Assembly (NCBI GenBank): GCA_050013275.1
Contig: JBEKFO010000228.1
Span: forward strand, 1 to 6,867
Length of the DNA stretch: 6,867 nt
Direction of reading: 5' to 3'
Source of the DNA: Roseiarcus sp050013275
Lineage (GTDB): Bacteria; Pseudomonadota; Alphaproteobacteria; Rhizobiales; Beijerinckiaceae
Shown here one piece after another: positions 1 to 5,908 of this stretch. The position numbers were made by a program, and so were the translations under genes. Below the pieces are notes generated by a model, which saw nothing but the letters and a program-made list of their open reading frames with translations, was not told the origin of the DNA and searched no databases. Position 1 is the stretch's first letter. Each line of letters opens with the position of its first letter.

Positions 1-14
1 TTTTTTATCGGGGT

Positions 15-53
15 CGCGCGTAAGCGCGGTGCCTTCCCCCGCAAGGGGGAAGG
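15..53 (+). repeat. Two adjacent hairpins with GNRA-type loops
   Basis: Two perfect stem-loops stand side by side. The first (15-28) has a 5-bp cgcgc/gcgcg stem and a GTAA loop. The second (32-53) has a 9-bp stem (ccttccccc at 32-40, gggggaagg at 45-53) and a GCAA loop. Read on the plus strand, both loops fit the GNRA tetraloop pattern; on the minus strand they become TTAC and TTGC. No T-run follows on either strand, so a classic intrinsic terminator is not supported, although the element lies downstream of the minus-strand EVE gene. GC-rich palindromes like the second are, from memory, often dispersed in Rhizobiales intergenic DNA; that is inference. A run of six T at 1-6 could be the tail of a terminator for a plus-strand gene outside the window. 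Confidence 0.6.
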
Positions 54-89
54 GCTCGCTTCTCAATTTGGCTGATGCGCGCTTCGCCA

Positions 90-110
90 GCGGATCGCGG
101 GCAAATCCGC
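90..110 (-). terminator. Possible hairpin just after the EVE gene stop
   Basis: A 6-bp stem (gcggat at 90-95 with atccgc at 105-110) and a 9-nt loop sit immediately after the minus-strand EVE stop codon at 112-114. Placement fits a 3'-end structure for the gpsA/YciI/EVE transcript. There is no U-tract after it, so it may only protect the 3' end, or it may be chance in GC-rich DNA. Confidence 0.3.
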
Positions 111-111
111 C

Positions 112-525
112 TCAAAGCCCGCCCATCGCGCAGACGATCCGCCATTCCTGGTCGGTCACCGGCTGCACCGAGAGGCGCGAGTTGGCGACGAGGGCCATCT
201 TGGCGAGGCGCGGCTCGGCCTTGACCGCCTCCAGCGTCACCGGGCGCGGAAAGGGGGCGACCGCCTTGACGTCGACCATGCCGAACTTGCCGCTCTCATC
301 GGTCGGATCGGGACGATAGGGCTTGATCACTTCGACGACGCCCACAATCGCCTTGCCCTCGTTGGAATGATAGAAAAACCCCCGCTCGCCGACCTTCATC
401 GCCATCATGTTCAGTTTGGCGGAATGGTTGCGCACGCCGTTCCAGCTCGCGCCCTTTTCGCCTTCGGCGGCCTGCGCCGCGAAGGACCAGGCGGAGGGCT
501 CGCTCTTGAACAGCCAATAGGCCAT
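112..525 (-). CDS. EVE domain-containing protein
   Basis: This is a 137-residue protein made of one EVE domain (PUA/YTH-like fold). The family is thought to bind modified bases in nucleic acid, and the human relative is THYN1; the ligand of the free-standing bacterial form is not established. Visible family motifs are WLFKSEP at residues 4-10, WNGVRN at 28-33, the FYHS strand at 51-54, GVVEV at 62-66 and SRLSVQPV at 116-123. An ATG at 523-525 begins the conserved MAYWLFKSEP; the reading frame stays open further upstream, but that part only overlaps the YciI gene. The preceding TGA of the YciI gene lies 7 nt upstream and its TGAGG doubles as a weak ribosome site, so translation is probably coupled. 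Length is normal and the domain is complete. The family assignment is firm; the cellular role is unknown. Confidence 0.93.
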   Translation of the reverse strand: MAYWLFKSEPSAWSFAAQAAEGEKGASWNGVRNHSAKLNMMAMKVGERGFFYHSNEGKAIVGVVEVIKPYRPDPTDESGKFGMVDVKAVAPFPRPVTLEAVKAEPRLAKMALVANSRLSVQPVTDQEWRIVCAMGGL

Positions 526-532
526 GCTCGCC

Positions 533-823
533 TCACGCCAGCGGCGCGCCGATGGCCTGACGCCACGGCTTGACGTCGACGCTCGCGAACAACCCCGCCA
601 ACGCGTAAGGGTCCCTGGCGAGCAGCGCCGCGACCTCGTCCTCGCTTTCGCACTCAAATACGATCAGCGAGCCGACGACTGAACTCTGGTCTGGCGTCAA
701 CAGCGCGCCGCCGATCTTCACCCGCGCGCCGAGCGAGGCGAGATAGGCCAGGTGCGCCGGGCGGCTTGCCAGTCGCTTGGCCATGCTGTCGGGCCTGTCG
801 GTGCACGTGGCGACGAAGAGCAC
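533..823 (-). CDS. YciI family protein
   Basis: A 96-residue single-domain protein of the YciI family (ferredoxin-like fold, related to muconolactone isomerase and the DGPF domain). The family is small and cytosolic, and most members have no proven reaction. Visible conserved positions are His24 after the first helix region, the GG pair at 38-39, DPY at 71-73 and the C-terminal PWRQ at 86-89. The His plus Asp pair is the proposed active-site signature of the family. The start is GTG (821-823), chosen because a perfect AAGGAG lies six bases upstream and because VLFVATCTDRP is the usual N-terminus; the internal ATG at residue 14 would remove the first strand. It precedes the EVE gene by 7 nt, so the two are surely cotranscribed. 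Transcription could start in the 315-bp gap upstream or come from gpsA. Confidence 0.92.
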   Translation of the reverse strand: MLFVATCTDRPDSMAKRLASRPAHLAYLASLGARVKIGGALLTPDQSSVVGSLIVFECESEDEVAALLARDPYALAGLFASVDVKPWRQAIGAPLA

Positions 824-829
824 GCGTTT

Positions 830-835
830 CTCCTT
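830..835 (-). promoter_or_regulatory. Ribosome binding site of the YciI gene
   Basis: Minus-strand AAGGAG, six bases before the GTG at 821-823. It is the best Shine-Dalgarno in this part of the window and decides the GTG start over the downstream ATG at 782-784. Confidence 0.8.
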
Positions 836-946
836 ATGCTGCCCGAGAAGGCTTAAGCGATCGCGGGCGAACCGTAAAGCGTGGCCGCCGGGCTACAGGG
901 TTTGGAATCCGGACTGACGCGAGCCCTCCGGCGATGCGACGATCCT

Positions 947-1085
947 CGTCGTCGACCTCTTGGAAGCTAGGAATTCCGACCGTGAGGACCTGTCAAGGAC
1001 CTTAGCCGCTGCGCGGCGGCGCGACGCGCCGTCCTTGACAGGTCCTCATGGTCGGAAAAAGAGGCTCTCCAAGAGGTCGATGGCG
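947..1085. repeat. Large imperfect palindrome (possible MITE-like or structured element)
   Basis: Two long inverted arms flank a 30-nt centre. Inner arms 974-1000 and 1031-1057 pair over 27 positions, all Watson-Crick except one G·T (982 with 1049). After a 5x5 internal loop the pairing resumes: 965-968 with 1063-1066, a one-base bulge at 1067, then 947-964 with 1068-1085. About 49 pairs are formed in total. The centre (1001-1030) has its own small hairpin, gccgc at 1005-1009 with gcggc at 1013-1017. No obvious target-site duplication flanks it and it encodes no protein. The element lies between gpsA and the YciI gene and might end or process that transcript, but no U-tract follows on either strand. 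It could be a non-autonomous transposable element, a REP-type dispersed palindrome or an RNA structure. Confidence 0.85.
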
Positions 1086-1138
1086 CGCTGTGTCGATGGC
1101 TCCGAGCGTTTGTGAGCCCGAGTTCGCCGCCGTTTCGC

Positions 1139-2128
1139 CTATTCCTCGCCCTTCGGCGGGCGGGCCAGCAGCGCGCCGACGGCGGCTCCGGGGTCGATCG
1201 TCCCCTCCAACAGCGCCTCGACGGTCGCCGAGATCGGCATTTCGACGCCGCGCGCGCGCGCCATCTGCATCAGCGCCGACGCGGTGAAGGCGCCCTCGAC
1301 CAACTTGCCGGCGCTCGCCTCGGCGACGCTGCGCCCCTGCCCGAGCGCGCGGCCGAAGGCGAAGTTGCGCGACTGCGCCGTCGAGCAGGTGAGCACGAGA
1401 TCGCCGAGCCCCGAGAGGCCCATCAAAGTGTTGGGACGGGCGCCGAAGGCTTCGCCGAAGCGCCTCAGTTCGGCGAAGCCGCGCGCGATCAGCGCCGCGC
1501 CGGCGCTGGCGCCGAGCCCGAGCCCGGTCGCGACGCCGCAGGCGATCCCCAGCACGTTCTTCGCCGCGCCGCCGATCTCGACGCCGCGCACGTCGGCCGA
1601 ATGGTAGAGCCGGAGATTCGGTCCCCGCAGCGCGGCGCAAAGTCCGCGCGCCAGATCCTCGTCGGCGCTCGCCAGAGTCACCGCGGTCGGCAGGCCGACG
1701 GCGACGTCGACCGCGAAACTCGGTCCCGACAGGATCGCGCTCGGCCATCCCGGCGCCGCCTCGCCGAGAACCTCGGTCATGAAGCGATTGCTGCCGCGCT
1801 CGATGCCCTTGCCGCAGGCGATCAGCGGTCTCGGCCGCGTCATTGTCGCGGCGATGCGACCCGTGGCCTCACGCGTCGCCTGCGCGGGGACCGCGACGAG
1901 AACGGCGTCGCAATCGTCGAGAACGCTCAAGTCCGCGCTTGCGCGAACCGCCGGCGCCAGCACGACGCCAGGAAGGCGCGCGGCGCCCCGCGTCTCCGTG
2001 AGCGCGCGCATCGCGGCCGCGTCGCGGCCCCAGATTGCGACGCTTCGGCCCGCGCTCGCGGCCGCGTTGGCGAGCGCGAGGCCCCAGGCGCCCGCCCCTG
2101 CGACGCCGATCGTCGGAAACTGCTTCAC
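1139..2128 (-). CDS. gpsA: NAD(P)+-dependent glycerol-3-phosphate dehydrogenase
   Basis: GpsA reduces dihydroxyacetone phosphate to sn-glycerol-3-phosphate, the backbone precursor of phospholipids, in the cytosol. The 329-residue length is typical. The N-terminal Rossmann domain shows GAGAWG at residues 11-16 and IACGKGIE at 103-110 with Lys107. SGPSFA is at 134-139. The C-terminal helical domain holds GGAAKNV at 186-192 with the expected catalytic Lys190, GLSGLGDLVLTC at 237-248 and SRN at 253-255. The start is GTG at 2126-2128: GGAAGG lies seven bases upstream and the Rossmann strand begins just after. The frame remains open far upstream, but that part only mirrors the Tim44-like gene and is not coding. 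The gene heads the minus-strand group with the YciI and EVE genes; the palindrome in the following gap may partly uncouple it. From memory, tsaD often precedes gpsA in this order; here a divergent Tim44-like gene does. Confidence 0.97.
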   Translation of the reverse strand: MKQFPTIGVAGAGAWGLALANAAASAGRSVAIWGRDAAAMRALTETRGAARLPGVVLAPAVRASADLSVLDDCDAVLVAVPAQATREATGRIAATMTRPRPLIACGKGIERGSNRFMTEVLGEAAPGWPSAILSGPSFAVDVAVGLPTAVTLASADEDLARGLCAALRGPNLRLYHSADVRGVEIGGAAKNVLGIACGVATGLGLGASAGAALIARGFAELRRFGEAFGARPNTLMGLSGLGDLVLTCSTAQSRNFAFGRALGQGRSVAEASAGKLVEGAFTASALMQMARARGVEMPISATVEALLEGTIDPGAAVGALLARPPKGEE

Positions 2129-2314
2129 CCCACGCCCTTCCGGTGAACGGGCCGGCGGCCCGCCGCCCTGTTGAAACCATCGATTGGCCGTCCGCGCAAC
2201 TGCGACCGCGCGGCGGGGTTCTAGCCAAATCGACCGCGGGAGCCTAACTAGGGACGCAGCGGCCGCCACAAATGGAGCGACGGCGGCTGCGCGGCGCAAA
2301 GCGAGGGACCGGCC
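2129..2314. promoter_or_regulatory. Divergent promoter region, gpsA / Tim44-like gene
   Basis: These 186 bp separate the starts of two divergent genes and so must hold promoters for both. No strong -35/-10 pair is visible. A TTGAAA at 2171-2176 has no good partner downstream. An AT-richer patch with AGCCTAACTA at 2241-2250 is 64 bp before the Tim44-like start and matches 9 of 10 bases of a motif upstream of sodB (6590-6599). The plus-strand ribosome site GAGGG is at 2303-2307, seven bases before the ATG. Confidence 0.5.
2135..2141 (-). promoter_or_regulatory. Ribosome binding site of gpsA
   Basis: Minus-strand GGAAGGG ends six bases before the GTG at 2126-2128. It supports this non-ATG start within a frame that is open for about 300 further codons upstream. 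Confidence 0.7.
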
Positions 2315-3034
2315 ATGGGGAATCTCGACATTTCGACGATCGTCTTCGCCATCGTCGCGATCTTCGTGGTCTTCAAGCTGCGCTCGGTGCTGGGGACGCG
2401 CAACGGCGCCGAGCGCCCGCCCGTCGATCCTACGCCGCCCTCGCACGGTCCCGGCGACTTGAAGGGCGCGCCCGCCGGAAGCAACGTCATTCCGCTTGGC
2501 GTCGCGGCGCGAAATGGCGGGCGGCCGGACGAGGCGGTCGCCGCGGTCGATCGTTGGAAGGGTTTTGCGGAGCCGGGCTCTGCGGTCGCGGCGGGGCTCG
2601 ACGCGATCTCCGTCGCCGCCCGCGGCTTCGCGCCGGACAGCTTCCTTGCCGGCGCGCGCGCGGCGTACGAAATGGTCGTCACGGCGTTCGCCGCAGGCGA
2701 CATGCCGACCCTGCGCAGGTTGTTGGCGCCCGACGTTCTCGCCAATTTCGACAAGGCGATCCGGGCGCGTCTCGCCGCCGAGCAGACGATGACGACGACG
2801 CTGGTCTCGATCGATTCTGCCAATATCGTCGAGGCGCGGCTCGCGGGCTCGATCGCCACGCTCGCCGTGCGTTTCGCCGCCAAGCTCGCTTCGGCCACGC
2901 TCGACAAGTCCGGCGCGCCGGTCGAGGGATCGGCCAACGAAGTCGCCGACCACCTCGACATCTGGACGTTTACGCGCGACGTCGGCTCGCGCGATCCCAA
3001 TTGGCTGCTTGCGGCGACGCAAACAGTTCATTGA
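2315..3034 (+). CDS. Tim44/TimA family membrane-anchored protein
   Basis: A 239-residue protein with one N-terminal transmembrane segment (about residues 5-20, ISTIVFAIVAIFVVF), then the basic KLRSVLGTR stretch, a proline-rich low-complexity linker (about 34-75) and a C-terminal Tim44-like domain (about 85-238). The domain ends with the typical DIWTFTRDV at 215-223 and DPNWLLAATQ at 227-236. Mitochondrial Tim44 tethers Hsp70 to the TIM23 channel. The alphaproteobacterial relatives (TimA) are inner-membrane proteins with the domain in the cytoplasm, if positive-inside holds, and their exact role is unsettled. ATG at 2315 has GAGGG seven bases upstream and starts right at the membrane segment. 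It is the first gene of a plus-strand cluster with mltA 65 bp downstream. The family call is firm, the function open. Confidence 0.93.
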   Translation: MGNLDISTIVFAIVAIFVVFKLRSVLGTRNGAERPPVDPTPPSHGPGDLKGAPAGSNVIPLGVAARNGGRPDEAVAAVDRWKGFAEPGSAVAAGLDAISVAARGFAPDSFLAGARAAYEMVVTAFAAGDMPTLRRLLAPDVLANFDKAIRARLAAEQTMTTTLVSIDSANIVEARLAGSIATLAVRFAAKLASATLDKSGAPVEGSANEVADHLDIWTFTRDVGSRDPNWLLAATQTVH

Positions 3035-3099
3035 GCGGGGCGCGCCGAAACGTGGCCGCCGGACTGCGGGCCCGCGACGCCTTGGCCAGGGGAACCGCG

Positions 3100-4197
3100 A
3101 TGGCGCCGCGACTTCGGCCCGTTCGGTTCGACGATCTCCCCGGCATCGAATCCGACGACAGCCTCGCCGCCTTCGCCGCCTTCGCCCGCTCGGCCCGCGC
3201 GCTCTGCGACGGCGCGCCGCCGACGCGTCCGGCGCGCGATCCCTCGCCGCGCCTCATAGCGATCGCGCACGAGGCTCTGGCAGCGCAAATCCGCGCCGAC
3301 GCCGACGCGCGGCGCTTCTTCGCCGAGCGCTTTCAGGCCTTTCGCATCGAGTCCGACGAGGCGGACGCAAAGGGGTTGCTCACCGGATATTACGAACCGC
3401 TGGTCAAGGGTTCGCTGACGCGGACCGCCGCTTTCACCGCGCCGATCCTCGCGCGGCCGACCGATCTCGTCACGTTCCCGCTCGGCGCCGCGCCCGACGG
3501 ATTCGATTCCGCGTTGACGGGCGCGCAGCGCCTCGCCGACGGAACATTGCGGCCTTATCCCGACCGCGCGGCGATCGAGGCCGAGGGCGGGCGAGCGTTG
3601 CTTTGGCTCGCTGATCCGGTCGAGGTCTTTCTCGCGCAAGTGCAGGGATCGGCGCGCGTGGCCCTGCCCAACGGGCGCGAGGTCCGCCTCGCCTACGACG
3701 GACGCAATGGCCAGCCGTATACGTCGATCGGCCGCCTGCTGATCGAAGCGGGCGAGATCGCGGAGCGCGAGATGTCGCTCGCCCGGCTGAAGCGCTGGCT
3801 GCGCGAGCACGGCGTCGAGCGCGGCGACAGGGGACGGGCGCTAATGCAGCGCAACCGCTCGTATGTCTTCTTCAAGGTCGAGGAAGCGTTCGACCCTTCG
3901 CAGGGGCCGATCGGCGGCGCCGGAATTCCCCTGACGCCGCTGCGTTCGATCGCAGTCGACCGCTCGATCTGGGCATACGGGACGCCGTTCTGGATCGACG
4001 CGGAGCTGCCATGGCGGGACGACGCCGCCAGTCCGTTCCGCCGCCTGACGATCGCGCAGGACACGGGATCGGCGATCCTCGGCCCCGCGCGCGCCGACAT
4101 CTTCTTCGGCGGCGGCGAGGCGGCGGGCGCGCGCGCCGGCGCCATCCGCCATCGCGGCGCATTCACCGCGCTGCTGCCCCTGGGAGACGAGCCGTGA
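3100..4197 (+). CDS. mltA: Membrane-bound lytic murein transglycosylase A (MltA)
   Basis: MltA cleaves the MurNAc-GlcNAc bond of peptidoglycan and leaves 1,6-anhydro-MurNAc ends. The 365-residue protein shows LPG at residues 13-15, TGYYEP at 95-100, VEVFLAQVQGSARV at 174-187, YDGRNGQPYTSIGR at 199-212 and NRSYVFF at 252-258. A C-terminal 3D domain follows (about 278-358) with AQDTGSAI at 319-326. Asp321 there matches the catalytic Asp of E. coli MltA, and RADIFFG (331-337) completes the site. The ATG at 3100 is preceded by AGGGGAA from 3088. An in-frame GTG at 3052 would add 16 residues but has no clear ribosome site. Neither start gives a signal peptide or lipobox, which is odd for an enzyme that must reach the periplasm. 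The last codons overlap the Smr gene by 4 nt. Confidence 0.93.
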   Translation: MAPRLRPVRFDDLPGIESDDSLAAFAAFARSARALCDGAPPTRPARDPSPRLIAIAHEALAAQIRADADARRFFAERFQAFRIESDEADAKGLLTGYYEPLVKGSLTRTAAFTAPILARPTDLVTFPLGAAPDGFDSALTGAQRLADGTLRPYPDRAAIEAEGGRALLWLADPVEVFLAQVQGSARVALPNGREVRLAYDGRNGQPYTSIGRLLIEAGEIAEREMSLARLKRWLREHGVERGDRGRALMQRNRSYVFFKVEEAFDPSQGPIGGAGIPLTPLRSIAVDRSIWAYGTPFWIDAELPWRDDAASPFRRLTIAQDTGSAILGPARADIFFGGGEAAGARAGAIRHRGAFTALLPLGDEP

Positions 4198-4772
4198 AGG
4201 AGGCGACGGACAAGCCCCGCCCGTCCCGCCTGAGGCGCCTCAGCGACGAGGAGATCGCGCTGTGGATCGAAGTCGCCAAGAGCGTGGCGAGGCGACGCGA
4301 CGCGAGCCTGCCGACGCCGACCGCGCCGATCGCGCCCGAGCCGCCGGCGCTTGCGGCGGCGGCGCTCGCGCCGCCCGCCGGCTCGCGCAAGCCGCCGAGC
4401 CCGCCGCCTCTCGCGCCTTTGGAGCGGCGACTGAAACGCGATCTCACGCGCGGACGCGCCGCCGTCGACAGCGCCATCGATCTGCACGGCATGAACCAAG
4501 CCGAGGCGCACCATGCGCTGCGCGGCTTTCTTCATCGCGCCCAGTCGCAAGGCCATCGTCTGGTGATCGTCGTCACCGGCAAGGGCGGCGCCAAGTCGCG
4601 CTCCGAGGCCGCTTCGTGGTTCGACGAGCCCGGCGTCCTCAGGCGCCTCGTGCCGCACTGGCTGCGCGAAGCGGACCTGCGCGCGGCGGTGCTCGGCTTC
4701 GAGGAGGCGGGCCGCGCCCACGGCGGCGCCGGCGCGCTCTACGTGAGGCTGAGGCGGCGGGAGCGGCGGTGA
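4194..4772 (+). CDS. Smr domain protein
   Basis: A 192-residue stand-alone Smr (small MutS-related) protein. Smr domains bind or nick nucleic acid and are known fused to MutS2 or free as SmrA/SmrB; the target of this one is unknown, and SmrB-type proteins cut mRNA at collided ribosomes. The N-terminal third is basic (about 8-40), then a proline/alanine linker (about 40-78). The Smr domain covers about 94-188: IDLHG at 95-99, a helix (104-118), VIVVTGKGG at 124-132, LVPHWL at 152-157 and GGAGALYVRLR at 177-187. The start is GTG (4194-4196), whose TGA overlap with the end of mltA, and GGGAG seven bases upstream, point to translational coupling. The longer open frame upstream only mirrors mltA. 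Length is usual for the alphaproteobacterial type. Confidence 0.92.
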   Translation: MKEATDKPRPSRLRRLSDEEIALWIEVAKSVARRRDASLPTPTAPIAPEPPALAAAALAPPAGSRKPPSPPPLAPLERRLKRDLTRGRAAVDSAIDLHGMNQAEAHHALRGFLHRAQSQGHRLVIVVTGKGGAKSRSEAASWFDEPGVLRRLVPHWLREADLRAAVLGFEEAGRAHGGAGALYVRLRRRERR

Positions 4773-4873
4773 GGGGCTCTCGCTCGGCGAGCCGGCCATC
4801 ATAGTCTCAGCATTTGACCTTGCCGCGCGGCGGCGCCAAGAGGGCGCGCGAGAAATTCGGGGGCGCGCATTCG
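4773..4873 (+). other. Intergenic spacer, Smr gene to kinase gene
   Basis: These 101 bp carry one small stem (ctcgc at 4779-4783, gcgag at 4787-4791) shortly after the Smr stop. No U-tract follows, so a terminator is not supported. No convincing promoter for the kinase gene is visible, so readthrough from the mltA/Smr unit is possible. GGGGG at 4859-4863 is the only candidate ribosome site. Confidence 0.4.
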
Positions 4874-5872
4874 ATGACTGAAGCCGTAGACGTTCTGGGC
4901 CTGGGCAATTCGCTGGTCGATATCATCGCCCATGCCGGCGACGACTATCTGAGCGCCCAGGAGATGGTGAAAGGCGCGATGACCCTGATCGACGAGGATC
5001 GCGCCGAGGCGCTTTACGCCGCGCGCGTCGATCCGCGAATCGTTTCGGGCGGATCGGCGGCCAACACCATCGTCGGCGTCGCCTCGTTCGGCGTCAAAAG
5101 CGCCTATATCGGCAAGGTCAAGAACGACGAACTTGGATACGTCTTCGCCGAGGACATCCGCGCCACCGGCGTCGGCTTCGCCACCCCCGCGGCCGACGAG
5201 GGTCCGGCGACGGGTCGATGCTTCGTCTATGTGACGCCGGACGGCCAGCGCACGATGAACACCTATTTGGGAGCCAGCAGCCACCTTTCGCCGGACGACG
5301 TCGACGAGGACTTGGTGCGCGCGGCGCGCATCATCTATCTCGAAGGCTACATGTGGGATCGGCCGGCGGCTAAGTCGGCGTTCCAGAAGGCGGCCGAAAT
5401 CGCCCGTCACGCGGGCCATCGCGTCGCGCTGACGCTGTCCGATTCGTTTTGCGTCGATCGCTTCCGTGGCGAATTCATCGATCTCATGCGTCGCGGTCTC
5501 GTCGACACGCTGTTCGCCAACACCGACGAAGCGTTGTCGCTTTATCAGACGACGCACTTTGCCGAAGCGATCGACGCGCTGCGGCGCGAAGGCGTGCTCG
5601 CCGTCGTGACGCGCTCGGAAAAAGGCTCGATCGTGATCGAAGGCCACAGGACGCACGAGGTCCCGGCGTTCCCGGTCGAGCGCGTCGTCGACACCACCGG
5701 GGCGGGCGACATGTTCTCGGCCGGCTTCCTGTCGGGCCTGGCGAACGGCTCGGATCTCGAGACTTGCGCCCGGCTCGGCGCGCTCGCCGCGGCCGAGATC
5801 ATCCAACATCTGGGCGCTCGGCCGCTGGTCTCGCTCGCAGCGCTCGCGCGCGAACTCGAGCTGACTGTCTGA
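4874..5872 (+). CDS. Adenosine kinase-like PfkB family carbohydrate kinase
   Basis: A 332-residue ribokinase/PfkB-family kinase, most like bacterial adenosine kinases that phosphorylate adenosine to AMP with ATP in purine salvage. The N-terminal GLGNSLVDI is at 9-17, with Asp16 as expected ribose contact. GGSAANT at 59-65 is PfkB signature 1. The NxxE magnesium motif is Asn216-Glu219 (NTDE). Signature 2, DTTGAGDMFSAGF at 273-285, carries catalytic base Asp279 and the GAGD anion hole. The ATG at 4874 is chosen because it begins the first strand; only GGGGG ten bases upstream serves as a weak ribosome site. The in-frame TTG at 4814 would add 20 basic residues with no counterpart in the family. 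Substrate specificity cannot be fixed from sequence alone; another nucleoside or sugar kinase activity is possible. It converges on the next gene. Confidence 0.9.
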   Translation: MTEAVDVLGLGNSLVDIIAHAGDDYLSAQEMVKGAMTLIDEDRAEALYAARVDPRIVSGGSAANTIVGVASFGVKSAYIGKVKNDELGYVFAEDIRATGVGFATPAADEGPATGRCFVYVTPDGQRTMNTYLGASSHLSPDDVDEDLVRAARIIYLEGYMWDRPAAKSAFQKAAEIARHAGHRVALTLSDSFCVDRFRGEFIDLMRRGLVDTLFANTDEALSLYQTTHFAEAIDALRREGVLAVVTRSEKGSIVIEGHRTHEVPAFPVERVVDTTGAGDMFSAGFLSGLANGSDLETCARLGALAAAEIIQHLGARPLVSLAALARELELTV

Positions 5873-5880
5873 CGCTCGAG

Positions 5881-5900
5881 TCTCGCGCGTTCGCGCGAGA
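5881..5900. terminator. Hairpin between convergent genes
   Basis: A perfect 8-bp stem (tctcgcgc at 5881-5888, gcgcgaga at 5893-5900) with a GTTC loop lies in the 36-bp gap between two convergent stops. Position and symmetry suit a bidirectional terminator or 3'-end stabiliser. Neither side has a T-run, which keeps confidence modest. Confidence 0.45.
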
Positions 5901-5908
5901 ATGGGCCG

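Larger units (their letters stand above)
824..1138. other. 315-bp gap between gpsA and the YciI gene
   Basis: No convincing gene is seen here on either strand. The ORFs crossing it lack a ribosome site and family motifs. It holds the large palindrome at 947-1085. A small hairpin with 6-bp arms (cgacga at 937-942, tcgtcg at 946-951) overlaps the outer left arm. About 120 bp (830-946) lie between the palindrome and the YciI ribosome site, enough for a promoter, but I could not find a convincing -35/-10 pair on the minus strand. A stretch near 899-912 resembles a tRNA T-arm, but no cloverleaf surrounds it. Confidence 0.7.

Noticed and set aside
895..915. A tRNA-like T-arm (ggtttggaatcc) suggesting a tRNA or attachment-site remnant
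   Set aside because: No acceptor stem, D-arm or anticodon arm can be drawn around it, and no integrase gene is nearby.
766..1748. ORFs running through the gap at 824-1138 that both contain RTCQG
   Set aside because: The shared peptide is just the two arms of the inverted repeat read in opposite directions; there is no ribosome site or family similarity.
2171..2199. TTGAAA as -35 of a promoter for the Tim44-like gene
   Set aside because: The hexamer 17 bp downstream is GC-rich and does not resemble a -10 element.
2129..3031. A minus-strand frame open for about 300 codons upstream of gpsA, in frame with it, suggesting a fused N-terminal domain
   Set aside because: It is antisense to the well-supported Tim44-like gene, is Arg-rich with no domain motifs, and gpsA has its own ribosome site and normal length from the GTG at 2128. 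GC-rich DNA commonly leaves such frames open.
3693..5809. Long minus-strand open frames opposite mltA, the Smr gene and the kinase gene
   Set aside because: They are shadows of genes with clear catalytic motifs, have Arg/Ala-rich low-complexity translations and no ribosome sites.
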